Assembly (NCBI RefSeq): GCF_007829835.1
Contig: NZ_VIWP01000004.1
Span: 248,001-312,000, forward strand
Length of the DNA: 64,000 bases
Reading direction: 5' to 3'
Origin: Neorhizobium alkalisoli
GTDB taxonomy: Bacteria > Pseudomonadota > Alphaproteobacteria > Rhizobiales > Rhizobiaceae
The notes under the pieces are model-generated. The model saw only the letters and a program-made list of their open reading frames with translations, ran no database searches and was not told the origin of the DNA. The position numbers were made by a program, and so were the translations under genes. Shown here piece by piece: positions 17,313 to 25,629 of the stretch; the stretch's first letter is position 1, and every line of letters begins with the position of its first letter.

Positions 17313-18398
17313 TCAGACTATCCGCACGATATGCTGGTCCCAGGCCACCCTGCTGCGGGTCTGGTTGAACTGCCCGTCATAGGAGGAGGTGGCGATGCCG
17401 CTTTTTGCTGGTGCAACGCCCGCCGCCTCGCGCAAAACATCTTCCTTCAGCACCAGCCCGGTCTTCACATCGAGCGTTACGGCCGTCCCGCCGACCGGGG
17501 AGGTGAGGCCAACCACGCCATCACGACGGTTGACGGCGATCGCACCGACATAATTGCCGAGCCGTACCGTCGTCTCCTCCGGCAGATCGAGCAGCGCGAT
17601 ATCCTCGCCCTTCGATAGCCAACCCGCCAGCGGCGGCAGCGCGTTGCGGGCGCCCTCCCACTGGCAGGCAAACCAGATGCGGCCATTGTCGGCGATATCG
17701 AGATGCCGTGTGGAAAGCTGGGCCAGCGAGGAGGGCAGGGTGTGTTTCTGGATCAGGGCACCGCTCTTCGCATCGAGCAGCACCAGGGACGGTTCCATCC
17801 GGTCGATATTGAGCTTGGTGCGGCCGAAATCCGGATGGGTCTCGATCCCGCCATTGGCGATCACCAGCATTTTTCCATCGTCGGACACGGTCATGTCATG
17901 GGTGCCGATGCCATACGCCTCGAATTCGCCGATACGCTGGAAGGACTGGCCCGCATCATAGATGCCGATCATGCCGCGATTGCCTTCGAAGTCGTTCTCG
18001 CTGGCGTAAAGCAGTCTTCCATCCGGCGAAAAGTGTCCGTGGCCGTAGAAGTGCCGGCCTACCGGCGAGGTGATGATGACCGGCTCGGCCTTGCGCGCCG
18101 GGTCGAAAGCCATGGCAAATGTGCCCGGACGGCGGGCAAAGGCGACGGCGCGGCCAGTGGCGGGACTGAAGGCAAGCCCGTGGGCGCGTGCCGGCAGAGT
18201 GATCCGGTCGATGATCTCGCCGCGTTCGGATACGGTAGCGATACCGAACGCGCCATCCGGCGCGCGAAAACCGGAGGCGTAAACGGCGTCGGCCCGTTCC
18301 AGTGCCATCAGCGAGCCGGGTACCAGCCCTGCGGCAAAGGTGATGCCTGCCGCCTTCAGGAAATTGCGCCGGTCGATCGTCTCGCCGCGAAAGGACAA
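17313..18398 (-). CDS. DUF1513 protein, Tat-exported beta-propeller, iron operon
   Basis: The 361-residue protein begins with a twin-arginine signal (DRRNFLKAAGITFAAG, residues 9-24), so it is exported folded, perhaps with a cofactor. The rest is a series of blade-like repeats (HGLAFSPATGRAVAF, HGHFSPDGRLLYASEND, HDMTVSDDGKMLVIANGG, RHLDIADNGRIWFACQWEG), matching DUF1513. It is the last gene of the operon, three bases after the second imelysin. Members co-occur with imelysin and di-heme oxidase genes in proteobacteria. No biochemical activity is established that I can name. Confidence 0.88.
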   Translation of the reverse strand: MSFRGETIDRRNFLKAAGITFAAGLVPGSLMALERADAVYASGFRAPDGAFGIATVSERGEIIDRITLPARAHGLAFSPATGRAVAFARRPGTFAMAFDPARKAEPVIITSPVGRHFYGHGHFSPDGRLLYASENDFEGNRGMIGIYDAGQSFQRIGEFEAYGIGTHDMTVSDDGKMLVIANGGIETHPDFGRTKLNIDRMEPSLVLLDAKSGALIQKHTLPSSLAQLSTRHLDIADNGRIWFACQWEGARNALPPLAGWLSKGEDIALLDLPEETTVRLGNYVGAIAVNRRDGVVGLTSPVGGTAVTLDVKTGLVLKEDVLREAAGVAPAKSGIATSSYDGQFNQTRSRVAWDQHIVRIV

Positions 18399-18401
18399 GG
18401 T

Positions 18402-19508
18402 TCAGTCTCCGTCCGCAAAGGAGAAGCCGGAGGAGAGGCCGATTGCACCGCCATAACCATCGTTCAGCTTGGCGATCACATCCTTGCCATCGGCAAGCAG
18501 GGCATCCAGCTTCTTGCGGTCGGCCGGATTGACGACAGCCTTTTCGAGATCCGGGTCGATCTTCGCCGTCAGATCGGTCATCGCCTTGAGCTGGACATGG
18601 ATGGCACTGACCACGGGCCGGTCCTTTTCGTCGAGCAGGGCAACCATGCCCGATTTCTCAAGCAGCGACGAAAGTCCGCTCAGATTGGCGGCGACCATCG
18701 GCCATGTGTTTTCCGAACGCCAGAACAGCGCCTGCTTCGGAAAAGTTACCTTGTCGGCGCCCTTGTAGAAGGTTTCGATCCGCTGGTCGCGCACGGCTTC
18801 CGCGCCATGCACGAGAATGCCGAGCAGCGCGGTGATCGCCTCGCCGCCAGTGCGGAAGGCAGGATTGTCCGGGCCTGGCTGCTCCCAGGCTTTCTGGATA
18901 CCGTCAGGCGCATCCCAGATATCCGAAAGTTCCTTCGCCACATTGCCGACATTGCCGGCAACGGCTGCGCCATAACGGCAGCGGAAACTGTTCTTGTCAG
19001 CGGCAAGTGTCTCCGACCCGGTGCCGAACAGCAGATATTCCAGCGCGCCGAGCCCTTGGGTAGCAACGCTCTTGGTGCCGAGCGTTTTCGCATCGGTCGC
19101 CGTCTCGTCGGATTTCGAGAGGATGGCCTGGACCTGTTTCAGCCCGGTGCTCTTGCGGTCGGGATAAAACAGGATGCGTTCAAAACGGTTCTGCTCGATG
19201 ACGGGACCAACGCGGACGATCTCGATATGCGCCCAGCTGGCCGCGAGCTTGCCGAACTCGGTTCTCGACGCGGCAAGATTTGCCTTGGAAGGCGCATCGC
19301 ACAACGTCTTCATCGAAGCCGCCATCGCCTCAGCCGAAACCCCAAGCGCATCGTAACCCGGCCGGATAAAACCATCGACCGCCGCCGTCATCACCTTCGT
19401 CACTTCCGCTTCAGGAAGTGCGACCGCGGGCGCTGCATTATCCGCCTCCTGCGCAAAGGCCGATAGGGGCAGAAGGGAGAGGAGGCCGGCGGCAAGGATC
19501 CTACGCAT
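18402..19508 (-). CDS. Imelysin-family periplasmic iron protein, second paralogue
   Basis: A 368-residue protein with a Sec signal (ILAAGLLSLLPLSAFAQ) and an imelysin-type all-helical fold. At the position where imelysins carry Gly-x-His-x-x-Glu, this protein reads GLGALE (Gly152 to Glu157), so the His is replaced by Gly154 while the Glu is kept. The first imelysin of the operon keeps the full motif. It starts inside the stop of the di-heme oxidase (TGATG overlap). A metal-binding or docking role different from its paralogue is plausible. Confidence 0.86.
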   Translation of the reverse strand: MRRILAAGLLSLLPLSAFAQEADNAAPAVALPEAEVTKVMTAAVDGFIRPGYDALGVSAEAMAASMKTLCDAPSKANLAASRTEFGKLAASWAHIEIVRVGPVIEQNRFERILFYPDRKSTGLKQVQAILSKSDETATDAKTLGTKSVATQGLGALEYLLFGTGSETLAADKNSFRCRYGAAVAGNVGNVAKELSDIWDAPDGIQKAWEQPGPDNPAFRTGGEAITALLGILVHGAEAVRDQRIETFYKGADKVTFPKQALFWRSENTWPMVAANLSGLSSLLEKSGMVALLDEKDRPVVSAIHVQLKAMTDLTAKIDPDLEKAVVNPADRKKLDALLADGKDVIAKLNDGYGGAIGLSSGFSFADGD

Positions 19509-21061
19509 CAGAGTGACTCCAGGAATTTGAGAAGGGCGGCACGATCGGTCTTGGAAAGCGCTGCAAAGGCATCGCGGGATTTCTGGGCCTCGCCGCCATG
19601 CCAGAGAACGGCTTCGGTAAGATTGCGGGCGCGCCCATCATGCAGGAAGAACGTATGGCCGTTGACGGTTTTTGTAAGGCCGATGCCCCAGAGCGGCTGG
19701 GTGCGCCATTCATTACCGTCGGCCACGCCCACCTGCTGGCCATCGGCGAGACCTTCGCCCATGTCATGCAGCAGGAAGTCGGAATAGGGCCAGATCAGCT
19801 GAAACGACTGCGCCTTGTTGCCGGCATCGCGTCGGGTGACGAATTTCGGCGTGTGGCAGGCGGTGCAGCCGGACTGATAAAACATCTCCTTGCCCTTCAG
19901 CACTTCCGGATTGCCCATATCGCGGCGCTGCGGCACGGCAAGGTTTTCGGAATAGAAGGTGACGAGGTCGAGAACCGGGTCCGGTGCCTCCACCGGCCCG
20001 AGCCGTTCCTGTACACCGGTCGGCATGGCAAGACAGGCAGCCTGAGCCTTGGTGCAGTCGCCGTGATCGAACGGATCGTCCGGCGTCGAGATGCCGAGGT
20101 CACCAGCGAAGGCCGAAGAACTCTGGTCGCGCACCGAGGCGTTCTGAGCCTTGAAGCCGAACCGGCCGAGCTTCAGCTCACCGCTCTTGTGATCGCGCAC
20201 CATCGCGGCCTTGCCGGAAATGCCGTCACCGTCCTTGTCGTCGGGATCGGCCCTGGCAAGAATGTCGGCTTCGGGGATTGCCTGGATCAGGCCCATGCCG
20301 AGCATTGGTGGCGCAATGCGCGGCGACAGCGTCACATCGCCTTCCATCGGCCCGTAACCGAGATCGGTGACGGAATAGGTCGGCTTGCGCAGGTGTACGA
20401 TCTCGCCATCCGCCAGCTTGACCGGGATCTCCTCATAGGAAATCTGCATCTTGCCTTCCGAGGCAAGTCCCGGAACGGCGAGGTCCTGAAACTGCTCGCC
20501 ATAGACCGCGTCCGGGAAATTCAGTTTCTGATAGGTCGCGACCTGCTGTTTTTCCGCCTCGGTGCGCGCCGGGCGTGCCAGCCGCAAAAACATCGAGGTC
20601 GCGTCGGCCCCGCCTTCCGGCGGATGCCCGCGCCCGTCCTTCAGATGACAGCTCTGACAGGCCCGCGCATTGAACAGCGGCCCGAGCCCGTCGGAAGCCT
20701 GGGTCGAGGAGGGGGCTGCTACCCAAAGCTTGGTGAAAAGCGCATTGCCGAGCTTGAAAGTACCCTCTTCGGCAAAGGTGATATTGGCGGAAAAATGCGA
20801 AAATGAATCGCCGTTGACATCGGCGCGCGTGGTCGCCGCTCCGCCTGCCATCAGTTCGAACTGTTCCGGCTTGGAAAAATCGGTCGTCGGCCGCGTCACG
20901 GTCTCGACGCGCTTCAGGTCTTTCGGATTGAGATCCGTGCGGGTGGTCGGAAAGGCCACGTCACCGCCGGTGGCGATCAGTGGCGTCAGAACCAGGGCGC
21001 CCGAAATCAGCGGCAGCAGAAAGGCGAGCGCTTTTGGCGCAAGTGTTTTGGGCGCGTTCAT
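19508..21061 (-). CDS. Di-heme c-type cytochrome oxidoreductase (DHOR, DUF1111), iron operon
   Basis: A 517-residue exported protein. After a hydrophobic N-terminal segment (residues 11-30) come two c-type heme sites: Cys135-Gln-Ser-Cys-His139 and Cys399-Thr-Ala-Cys-His403. The family text DGLGPLFNARACQSCH and the Ca-site-like DPDDKDGDGISGK are visible. The family resembles MauG and bacterial peroxidases and is predicted to do periplasmic redox chemistry, here probably iron oxidation or reduction for the imelysins. It lies between the two imelysin genes, and a stem-loop covers the region just before its start. Confidence 0.9.
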   Translation of the reverse strand: MNAPKTLAPKALAFLLPLISGALVLTPLIATGGDVAFPTTRTDLNPKDLKRVETVTRPTTDFSKPEQFELMAGGAATTRADVNGDSFSHFSANITFAEEGTFKLGNALFTKLWVAAPSSTQASDGLGPLFNARACQSCHLKDGRGHPPEGGADATSMFLRLARPARTEAEKQQVATYQKLNFPDAVYGEQFQDLAVPGLASEGKMQISYEEIPVKLADGEIVHLRKPTYSVTDLGYGPMEGDVTLSPRIAPPMLGMGLIQAIPEADILARADPDDKDGDGISGKAAMVRDHKSGELKLGRFGFKAQNASVRDQSSSAFAGDLGISTPDDPFDHGDCTKAQAACLAMPTGVQERLGPVEAPDPVLDLVTFYSENLAVPQRRDMGNPEVLKGKEMFYQSGCTACHTPKFVTRRDAGNKAQSFQLIWPYSDFLLHDMGEGLADGQQVGVADGNEWRTQPLWGIGLTKTVNGHTFFLHDGRARNLTEAVLWHGGEAQKSRDAFAALSKTDRAALLKFLESL

Positions 21062-21069
21062 GAATGATC

Positions 21070-21102
21070 GGGCCGCAGGCGTAAACGAAAACGCCGCGGC
21101 CC
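21070..21102 (-). terminator. Intercistronic stem-loop in the iron operon
   Basis: A 12-base-pair stem with one bulged base (GGGCCGC, A, GGCGT at 21070-21082 with ACGCC, GCGGCCC at 21091-21102) has an eight-base loop. It starts 13 bases past the first imelysin stop and ends eight bases before the di-heme oxidase ATG, with no free purine-rich ribosome-binding site visible. It could terminate part of the transcripts, protect the upstream message, or mask the downstream start. Confidence 0.6.
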
Positions 21103-21115
21103 GCCTTTTCGGTTC

Positions 21116-22396
21116 TTATTTGAAGACGGCGTCGGGATTGTCGAGGCTGTCGGAACCTTCGAGCTTGACGGTGCCGAGGTCAAGTGCGGCGAGCACGCGC
21201 TCGACCGACTTCGACTGGTCGATCAGACCGTCGATCGCCTTTTGCACGACGGCATTGCCCTCGGTATTGCCTTCACCGATCATCTGGTCATAGGCCTCGA
21301 CCTTGTGAGCGCGGTCGGCCATGGCGTTCATGGCGTCGAGCGTCGTATCGAGCTTGCCCTTCATCTCGGTATCGAGCGCCTTGTCCTTGGCGGCAACGAG
21401 ATCCGAGAGCGACGGGCCGGTCATCTTCGTGCCGTCGACGCGGGTATATTCACCCGTATAGGCCGACTTGATACCGATCGCGTCGTTCAGGTGCGAGGCG
21501 TAGGTGTTGTCGGAGAAGCAATCATGCTCTTCTTCCGGATCATGCAGCAGAAGGCCGAGCTTCATGCGCTCACCGGCGAGTTCGCCATAGGAGAGCGAGC
21601 CCATGCCGGTCAGGATCGCGGTCAGGCCCTTTTTGCCATTGGCCTCGACATGCTTGGCAGCCTTGCCCTTCGGTGCCCAGGCGGCGACCATGTCCTTCAG
21701 GTCGGAAACCAGAAGATCGGTCGCGGCCTTCAGATACTGGGCGCGGCGGTCGCAATTGCCATGGGTGCAATCGGCCTTGCTGTAATCCGTAAAGGGCCGG
21801 TTGCCGGCGCCCGGTCCCGTACCGTTCAGGTCCTGACCCCAGAGCAGGAATTCGATCGCATGATAGCCGGTGGCGACATTCGCCTCGATTTCGCCGGCCT
21901 CGTTCAGGCCGCGCAGGGTCTTGGCGTTGAACTTGGTGAGGTCCATGGTCTTGCCATTGACCTTGATCTTCTTGTTGGCAATGACATTGGCGGTATAGAG
22001 CGCGTTTTCATCGCTTTCGGTGCCGTAGGAGGCATCGACGTAATCGATCAGGCCTTCGTCCAGCGGCCAGGCATTTACCTTGCCTTCCCAGTCGTCGACG
22101 ATCGGGTTGCCGAAACGGTAGACTTCCGTCTGCTGGTAGGGAACGCGGGCTGCGATCCAGGCTTCGCGGGCAGCCTTCAGCGTTTCGTCGCTCGGCTTGG
22201 CAATCAGGGCATCGACTGCCTTGTTCAGCGCCTGCGCGGTGGTCAGCGCATCCTGGTATTTCGCATGGGCCAGCTCGGAATAGTGCTTGAGCACGGCGGC
22301 GGTCGTCACGGTCTCGGCTCTGGCCGGTGTCACGGTGAATGTCGCCGAAGCGGCGAGAAGCGCCAATGTGGCGCTGAAAGCGATCTTGCGGATCAT
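21116..22396 (-). CDS. Imelysin-family periplasmic iron-uptake protein (first gene of iron operon)
   Basis: The 426-residue product has a Sec signal (KIAFSATLALLAASATFTVTPARA, cleavage near residue 27) and the imelysin motif Gly177-Tyr-His179-Ala-Ile-Glu182 in ATGYHAIEFLLWGQ. Repeats of the helical fold include VYRFGNPIVDDWEGKVNAWP near residue 92 and GERMKLGLLLHDPEEEHDCFSDNTY. Homologues (ICMP/IrpA/EfeO-related) are iron-induced periplasmic or surface metal-binding proteins. I chose the ATG at 22396 because it gives a proper signal peptide and follows GGAGAGG; the longer ORF adds a non-signal extension. A putative Irr box lies 80 bases upstream. Confidence 0.93.
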   Translation of the reverse strand: MIRKIAFSATLALLAASATFTVTPARAETVTTAAVLKHYSELAHAKYQDALTTAQALNKAVDALIAKPSDETLKAAREAWIAARVPYQQTEVYRFGNPIVDDWEGKVNAWPLDEGLIDYVDASYGTESDENALYTANVIANKKIKVNGKTMDLTKFNAKTLRGLNEAGEIEANVATGYHAIEFLLWGQDLNGTGPGAGNRPFTDYSKADCTHGNCDRRAQYLKAATDLLVSDLKDMVAAWAPKGKAAKHVEANGKKGLTAILTGMGSLSYGELAGERMKLGLLLHDPEEEHDCFSDNTYASHLNDAIGIKSAYTGEYTRVDGTKMTGPSLSDLVAAKDKALDTEMKGKLDTTLDAMNAMADRAHKVEAYDQMIGEGNTEGNAVVQKAIDGLIDQSKSVERVLAALDLGTVKLEGSDSLDNPDAVFK

Positions 22397-22476
22397 ATCC
22401 CTCTCCTTCGCGGCCTGATCTGAAGGCCGTCCGTGGGGTACTTTGCGCAAATGCAAACTGGTGTCAAACAATCTAG

Positions 22477-22493
22477 TTTAGAACGGTTTCAAA
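22477..22493 (-). promoter_or_regulatory. Candidate Irr box (ICE) upstream of the iron operon
   Basis: Read on the gene strand the site is TTTGAAACCGTTCTAAA, matching 12 of 14 defined positions of the rhizobial iron-control element TTTAGAA-N3-TTCTAAA. A perfect -35-like TTGACA (22467-22462, minus) follows nine bases later, while the -10 is weak. The position, 80 bases before the imelysin start, fits iron-responsive control by Irr; RirA control cannot be excluded. Confidence 0.6.
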
Positions 22494-22544
22494 TAAAACC
22501 GTCAGATGTATTTGGCTTGCCAAAGGCTCCAAACCGCAGCGGAT

Positions 22545-23834
22545 TTATGCCTTGCGTTGCATCCGGCAGAAGAAGAAACCATCCGTGTCGGTGCTGGCCG
22601 GTGTCAGCGTCACGGTCGATCCGTCGCTGGAGCGCGGCGCCGGAGCCTGCGCGCCGAACAGGGCGCCCCAGTTCTGGGCGGCCGGTGCGATGGAGAAACC
22701 CGGGTTCTCGGCGCAGAAGCGCGCCACCTGGCGGTCGTTTTCTTCCGGCAGGATGGAGCAGGTGACATAGACCAGCGCCCCGCCGGGCTTGACGAACACG
22801 GCCGCTTCGGAAAGCGCTTCCTGCTGCTGGGCAATCCGCTCGTCGAGGTTCTTCTGGGTCAGCCGCCATTTCGTGTCGGGGCGGCGGCGCCAGGTGCCGG
22901 TGCCGGTGCAGGGTGCATCGACAAGCACGGTATCGAGCTTGCCTCTCAGCCCATTGAGCTGCTGCGGATCGTCGTGCACCTGAACGTTGCGGGTGCCGGC
23001 GCGGCGCAGGCGCTCGATGATCGGCGCCAGCCGCTTGCGATCGGCGTCATAGGCATGCACCTGACCCTTGTTGTTCATCGCAGCCGACATGGCGAGCGTC
23101 TTACCGCCGCCGCCGGCGCAATAGTCCAGCACCTGGTCGTGTTCGCCCGGCTGCACGAGATCGGCAACGATCTGCGAACCCTCGTCCTGAACCTCGAACC
23201 AGCCTTTCTGGAACGAAAGCTCGGCTGTGACGTTTGGAAGACGCGAGGCACCGTCGCCTGCGGCAATGCGGATGCCGTTACGGGCGATCGAGGCGGGCCT
23301 CGCGCCTGAGCGTTCGAGCGCCTTCACGACCTTGTCGCGGCCAGCCTTGAGAGTATTGGCGCGCAGGTCGAGCGTCGGGCGTTCCGCCAGTGCCTTGGCT
23401 TCGCTCAGCCAGTCCTCGCCGAAATTGGCTTCGAAGGACGGCTCGACCCAGTCAGGAATGTCGCCCTGGATATGCAGCGGCGCATCGGAAAGATCGCGGG
23501 AGGTGAAGGCGGCCAGATTGTCGACGCTCAGCGGATGCGGCGCAAACTTGTCATCGGCGAAGTCCGAAGCAAGTGCCTCGGCGGAATAGCCCCACTGGCG
23601 CAGGAGCACGGCATAGGCCAATGCGGTCGGGCTTTCGTCATCCATCAGGTAGGCGTGGGAAAGCCGCATACGCAGCGCGTCATAGACGATGTTGCCGATC
23701 GCAGCCCGGTCGCCGGATCCGGCGAAACGGTGGGCAAGGCCCCAGTCCTTCAGAGCATCGGCGACAGGACGCTTGCGCGTCTCGATGTCGGCCAACACAT
23801 CAATGGCTCCGGCCACTCGTCCGCCCAGTCGCAT
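22545..23834 (-). CDS. RsmB/NSUN-type RNA cytosine-5 methyltransferase
   Basis: A 429-residue protein combining a NusB-like helical N-terminal domain (about residues 1-130) with a SAM-dependent methyltransferase domain. The latter shows DYCAGGGGKTLAM for SAM binding, VDAPCTGTGTWRRRPD with the releasing Cys, and YVTCSILPEEN with the catalytic Cys. This is the architecture of E. coli RsmB, which makes m5C967 in 16S rRNA, and the length is the same. Rhizobia often carry more than one member, so the exact target base is not certain and I withhold the symbol. It is upstream of the iron operon on the same strand but separated by that operon's promoter region. Confidence 0.92.
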   Translation of the reverse strand: MRLGGRVAGAIDVLADIETRKRPVADALKDWGLAHRFAGSGDRAAIGNIVYDALRMRLSHAYLMDDESPTALAYAVLLRQWGYSAEALASDFADDKFAPHPLSVDNLAAFTSRDLSDAPLHIQGDIPDWVEPSFEANFGEDWLSEAKALAERPTLDLRANTLKAGRDKVVKALERSGARPASIARNGIRIAAGDGASRLPNVTAELSFQKGWFEVQDEGSQIVADLVQPGEHDQVLDYCAGGGGKTLAMSAAMNNKGQVHAYDADRKRLAPIIERLRRAGTRNVQVHDDPQQLNGLRGKLDTVLVDAPCTGTGTWRRRPDTKWRLTQKNLDERIAQQQEALSEAAVFVKPGGALVYVTCSILPEENDRQVARFCAENPGFSIAPAAQNWGALFGAQAPAPRSSDGSTVTLTPASTDTDGFFFCRMQRKA

Positions 23835-23963
23835 ATCTCGGTCTCCGTCGGTTGAACCCGTATGGGAAGGGTCCTAGCGGCGATTGAGCCGAAGGGCAAG
23901 AGGTGAGGTCCGTCAGGACTGTGAGAGGCCGTCAACCTGGATCAACCCCAGGCGCAGAGCCGA

Positions 23964-24374
23964 TTAGCCGTTATCTTCCTTGATGCCCTTGCCGGCGACC
24001 TTCTGGCTGCCGGCGTCGACGATCTGATAACAGACCTGCGCGGTGCCGGAGGAAACCATGCCGATGTCCTGGGCAGCTGCCTTGGAAACATCCAGGACAC
24101 GTCCGCGGATGAACGGGCCGCGGTCGTTGATGCGCACGATGACGCTTTTGCCGTTGCGCTTGTTGGTCACCAGAACCTTCGTGCCGAATGGCAGGCTGCG
24201 ATGTGCTGCCGTCAGAAGTGATGCGTTCATCCGTTCGCCGGATGCAGTCCTGGATCCGGCCGAGTACCACGATGCGTGGCCACAGCCCGGTGCGGCATTG
24301 GCTTCCGCCACGCCGTTGAATGCGAATGCAGCTATCACGGCCGCCGCGAAAGTCGCGTTTCGAATTGTTGTCAA
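23964..24374 (-). CDS. rlpA: RlpA-like septal/cell-wall protein (double-psi beta-barrel)
   Basis: A 136-residue exported protein: a hydrophobic signal (TFAAAVIAAFAFNGVAEANA) followed by a single RlpA-like double-psi beta-barrel with CGHASWYSAGSRTASGERM, LPFGTKVLVTNKRNGK, the catalytic-type INDRGPF and GRVLDVSKAAAQDIGM. RlpA proteins cleave denuded glycan strands during septation or help envelope integrity. This version lacks the SPOR domain of E. coli RlpA. No ATG exists at a sensible place; TTG at 24374 follows GGGGA at eight bases, and a longer frame opens at TTG 24407 without a ribosome-binding site. Confidence 0.82.
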   Translation of the reverse strand: MTTIRNATFAAAVIAAFAFNGVAEANAAPGCGHASWYSAGSRTASGERMNASLLTAAHRSLPFGTKVLVTNKRNGKSVIVRINDRGPFIRGRVLDVSKAAAQDIGMVSSGTAQVCYQIVDAGSQKVAGKGIKEDNG

Positions 24375-24756
24375 ATCGATCGTCCCCGTCGTTTTGTCCC
24401 TGCACAAGTCGTGCGGCGGGGCTTAAGCGGGGCCAAAAGTGGCGAAAACGTGGGACTTTTGATCACGGAACGTTACGGATTGTAACATTTGTGATTAGAT
24501 TGCTGCCGATCTTTTTAAGAAGCCAGCTAAGTTTCGTCGGAATAAAACCTTTAAAAACAGTCTGGAAACGAAATTTCGTTCCGCGTGTGTGGCGAGAGAC
24601 TCTGCGATCACGAAAACAGCAGAAAAAAATTTATCGCCGAGGCAGATTCTTTGCCTCATTCGGGCAAAATTTGTGGCGACATGCCGCATGGGTTAAGAAA
24701 GAATGACTAGAAAGGTGCCGCTGGATGGAATTTTCACCTGTTCCAGTTTGGGAATA
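24375..24756. other. Intergenic region upstream of rlpA
   Basis: About 380 AT-rich bases with no gene I can support. Two symmetric sequences stand out: GTTAC-N5-GTAAC at 24472-24486 and the perfect 12-base palindrome ACGAAATTTCGT at 24568-24579. A 24-codon frame from 24703 on the plus strand runs into the epimerase gene in antisense and I do not accept it. Confidence 0.55.
24472..24486. promoter_or_regulatory. Inverted repeat, possible operator upstream of rlpA
   Basis: GTTAC (24472-24476) and GTAAC (24482-24486) form a perfect inverted repeat with a five-base centre; two further A/T bases on each side also pair after one mismatch. It lies about 100 bases before the rlpA start. A dimeric regulator site is the simplest reading; the regulator is unknown. 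Confidence 0.35.
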
Positions 24757-25629
24757 TCATCCTTTCCAGCGGCCTGAATCCCACATTTCGGCAAGCGACA
24801 TCCGGTAATTCGGAAAGCGGAACTGGAAACCCGCAGCCCGGATTCTGGCATTCGAAACGCGCTTGTTGGCGCCATAGAAAGAGCGCGCCATAGGTGTCAT
24901 TTCGGCCGTGTCAAAATCCAGTTCCGGCGGCGGCTCGACACCCATCAGGCGCGCCGCTTCCACGATCACGTCCTGCGGCGGACCGGGCTCGTCGTCGGTG
25001 ACATTATATATGCCGCCAATCCTGGCTGTGCCGAGGAAGAGCGCCGCGCCTCCGATATCCTCGACGCGGATCCGGTTGAACACCTGATCCTTCTTTATAA
25101 TGCGCCGCGCCGTGCCGCGGGAGAGATTGACGAAAGCGTTGCGGCCCGGCCCGTAAATGCCGGACAGCCTCAGCGCCGCCACCGGTACGCCAGCCGTCGC
25201 CGCTTCCGCTGTCCAGGCCTCTTCCGTATCCACCCGCTCGATCGAGCGGCCGAGGATCGGGCTTCCCGGCGTCTCTTCCGTCACCCAGCCGCCACCGTGA
25301 TCGCCATAGACGCCGACGGTGGAGAGATAGCCGATCCATTCGAGCTTTGGGAAAAGTGCGGCAAGCCGGCCGGTGACCAGTTTCAATAATGGATCGCCCT
25401 CCCGTCCCGGCGGGATCGATTGGATGAGATGAGTGACGCTTCCCATCCACGAAAGGATATCGCCGGCGAATGCACTGCCATCAAACAGAAACGGCACGAT
25501 TCCGGCAGCGGATATGATGTCGGTTTTTTCGGTGCTTCTTGCAGTTCCGGCCACGTCTGCGCCTGCGGCCTGGAAGGCTTTGGCAATCGCCATGCCGGAA
25601 TAACCGCATCCGAAAATCATCACCCGCAT
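24757..25629 (-). CDS. NAD-dependent epimerase/dehydratase-like (extended SDR, YeeZ type)
   Basis: A 290-residue Rossmann-fold protein starting VMIFGCGYSGMAIAKAF, the dinucleotide-binding loop, with YLSTVGVYGDHGGGWVTEE in place of the usual catalytic Tyr-x-x-x-Lys region and RLSGIYGPGRNAF further on. This matches the YeeZ-like atypical extended SDR group, for which no reaction is known. Its ATG overlaps the queG stop by one base (TGATG), so it is translated from the same mRNA as queG. Confidence 0.86.
   Translation of the reverse strand: MRVMIFGCGYSGMAIAKAFQAAGADVAGTARSTEKTDIISAAGIVPFLFDGSAFAGDILSWMGSVTHLIQSIPPGREGDPLLKLVTGRLAALFPKLEWIGYLSTVGVYGDHGGGWVTEETPGSPILGRSIERVDTEEAWTAEAATAGVPVAALRLSGIYGPGRNAFVNLSRGTARRIIKKDQVFNRIRVEDIGGAALFLGTARIGGIYNVTDDEPGPPQDVIVEAARLMGVEPPPELDFDTAEMTPMARSFYGANKRVSNARIRAAGFQFRFPNYRMSLAEMWDSGRWKG

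Noticed and set aside
17703..19466. A 587-residue plus-strand open frame opposite the DUF1513 and imelysin genes
   Set aside because: It crosses two genes of a well-supported operon on the other strand, without homology or a start signal.
24472..24486. Assigning the GTTAC-N5-GTAAC repeat to ChvI
   Set aside because: The GTAAC half-site is suggestive, but I cannot verify the consensus from sequence alone.
24703..24777. A 24-codon plus-strand frame beside the epimerase gene
   Set aside because: It overlaps the end of the epimerase in antisense and has no ribosome-binding site or conserved look.
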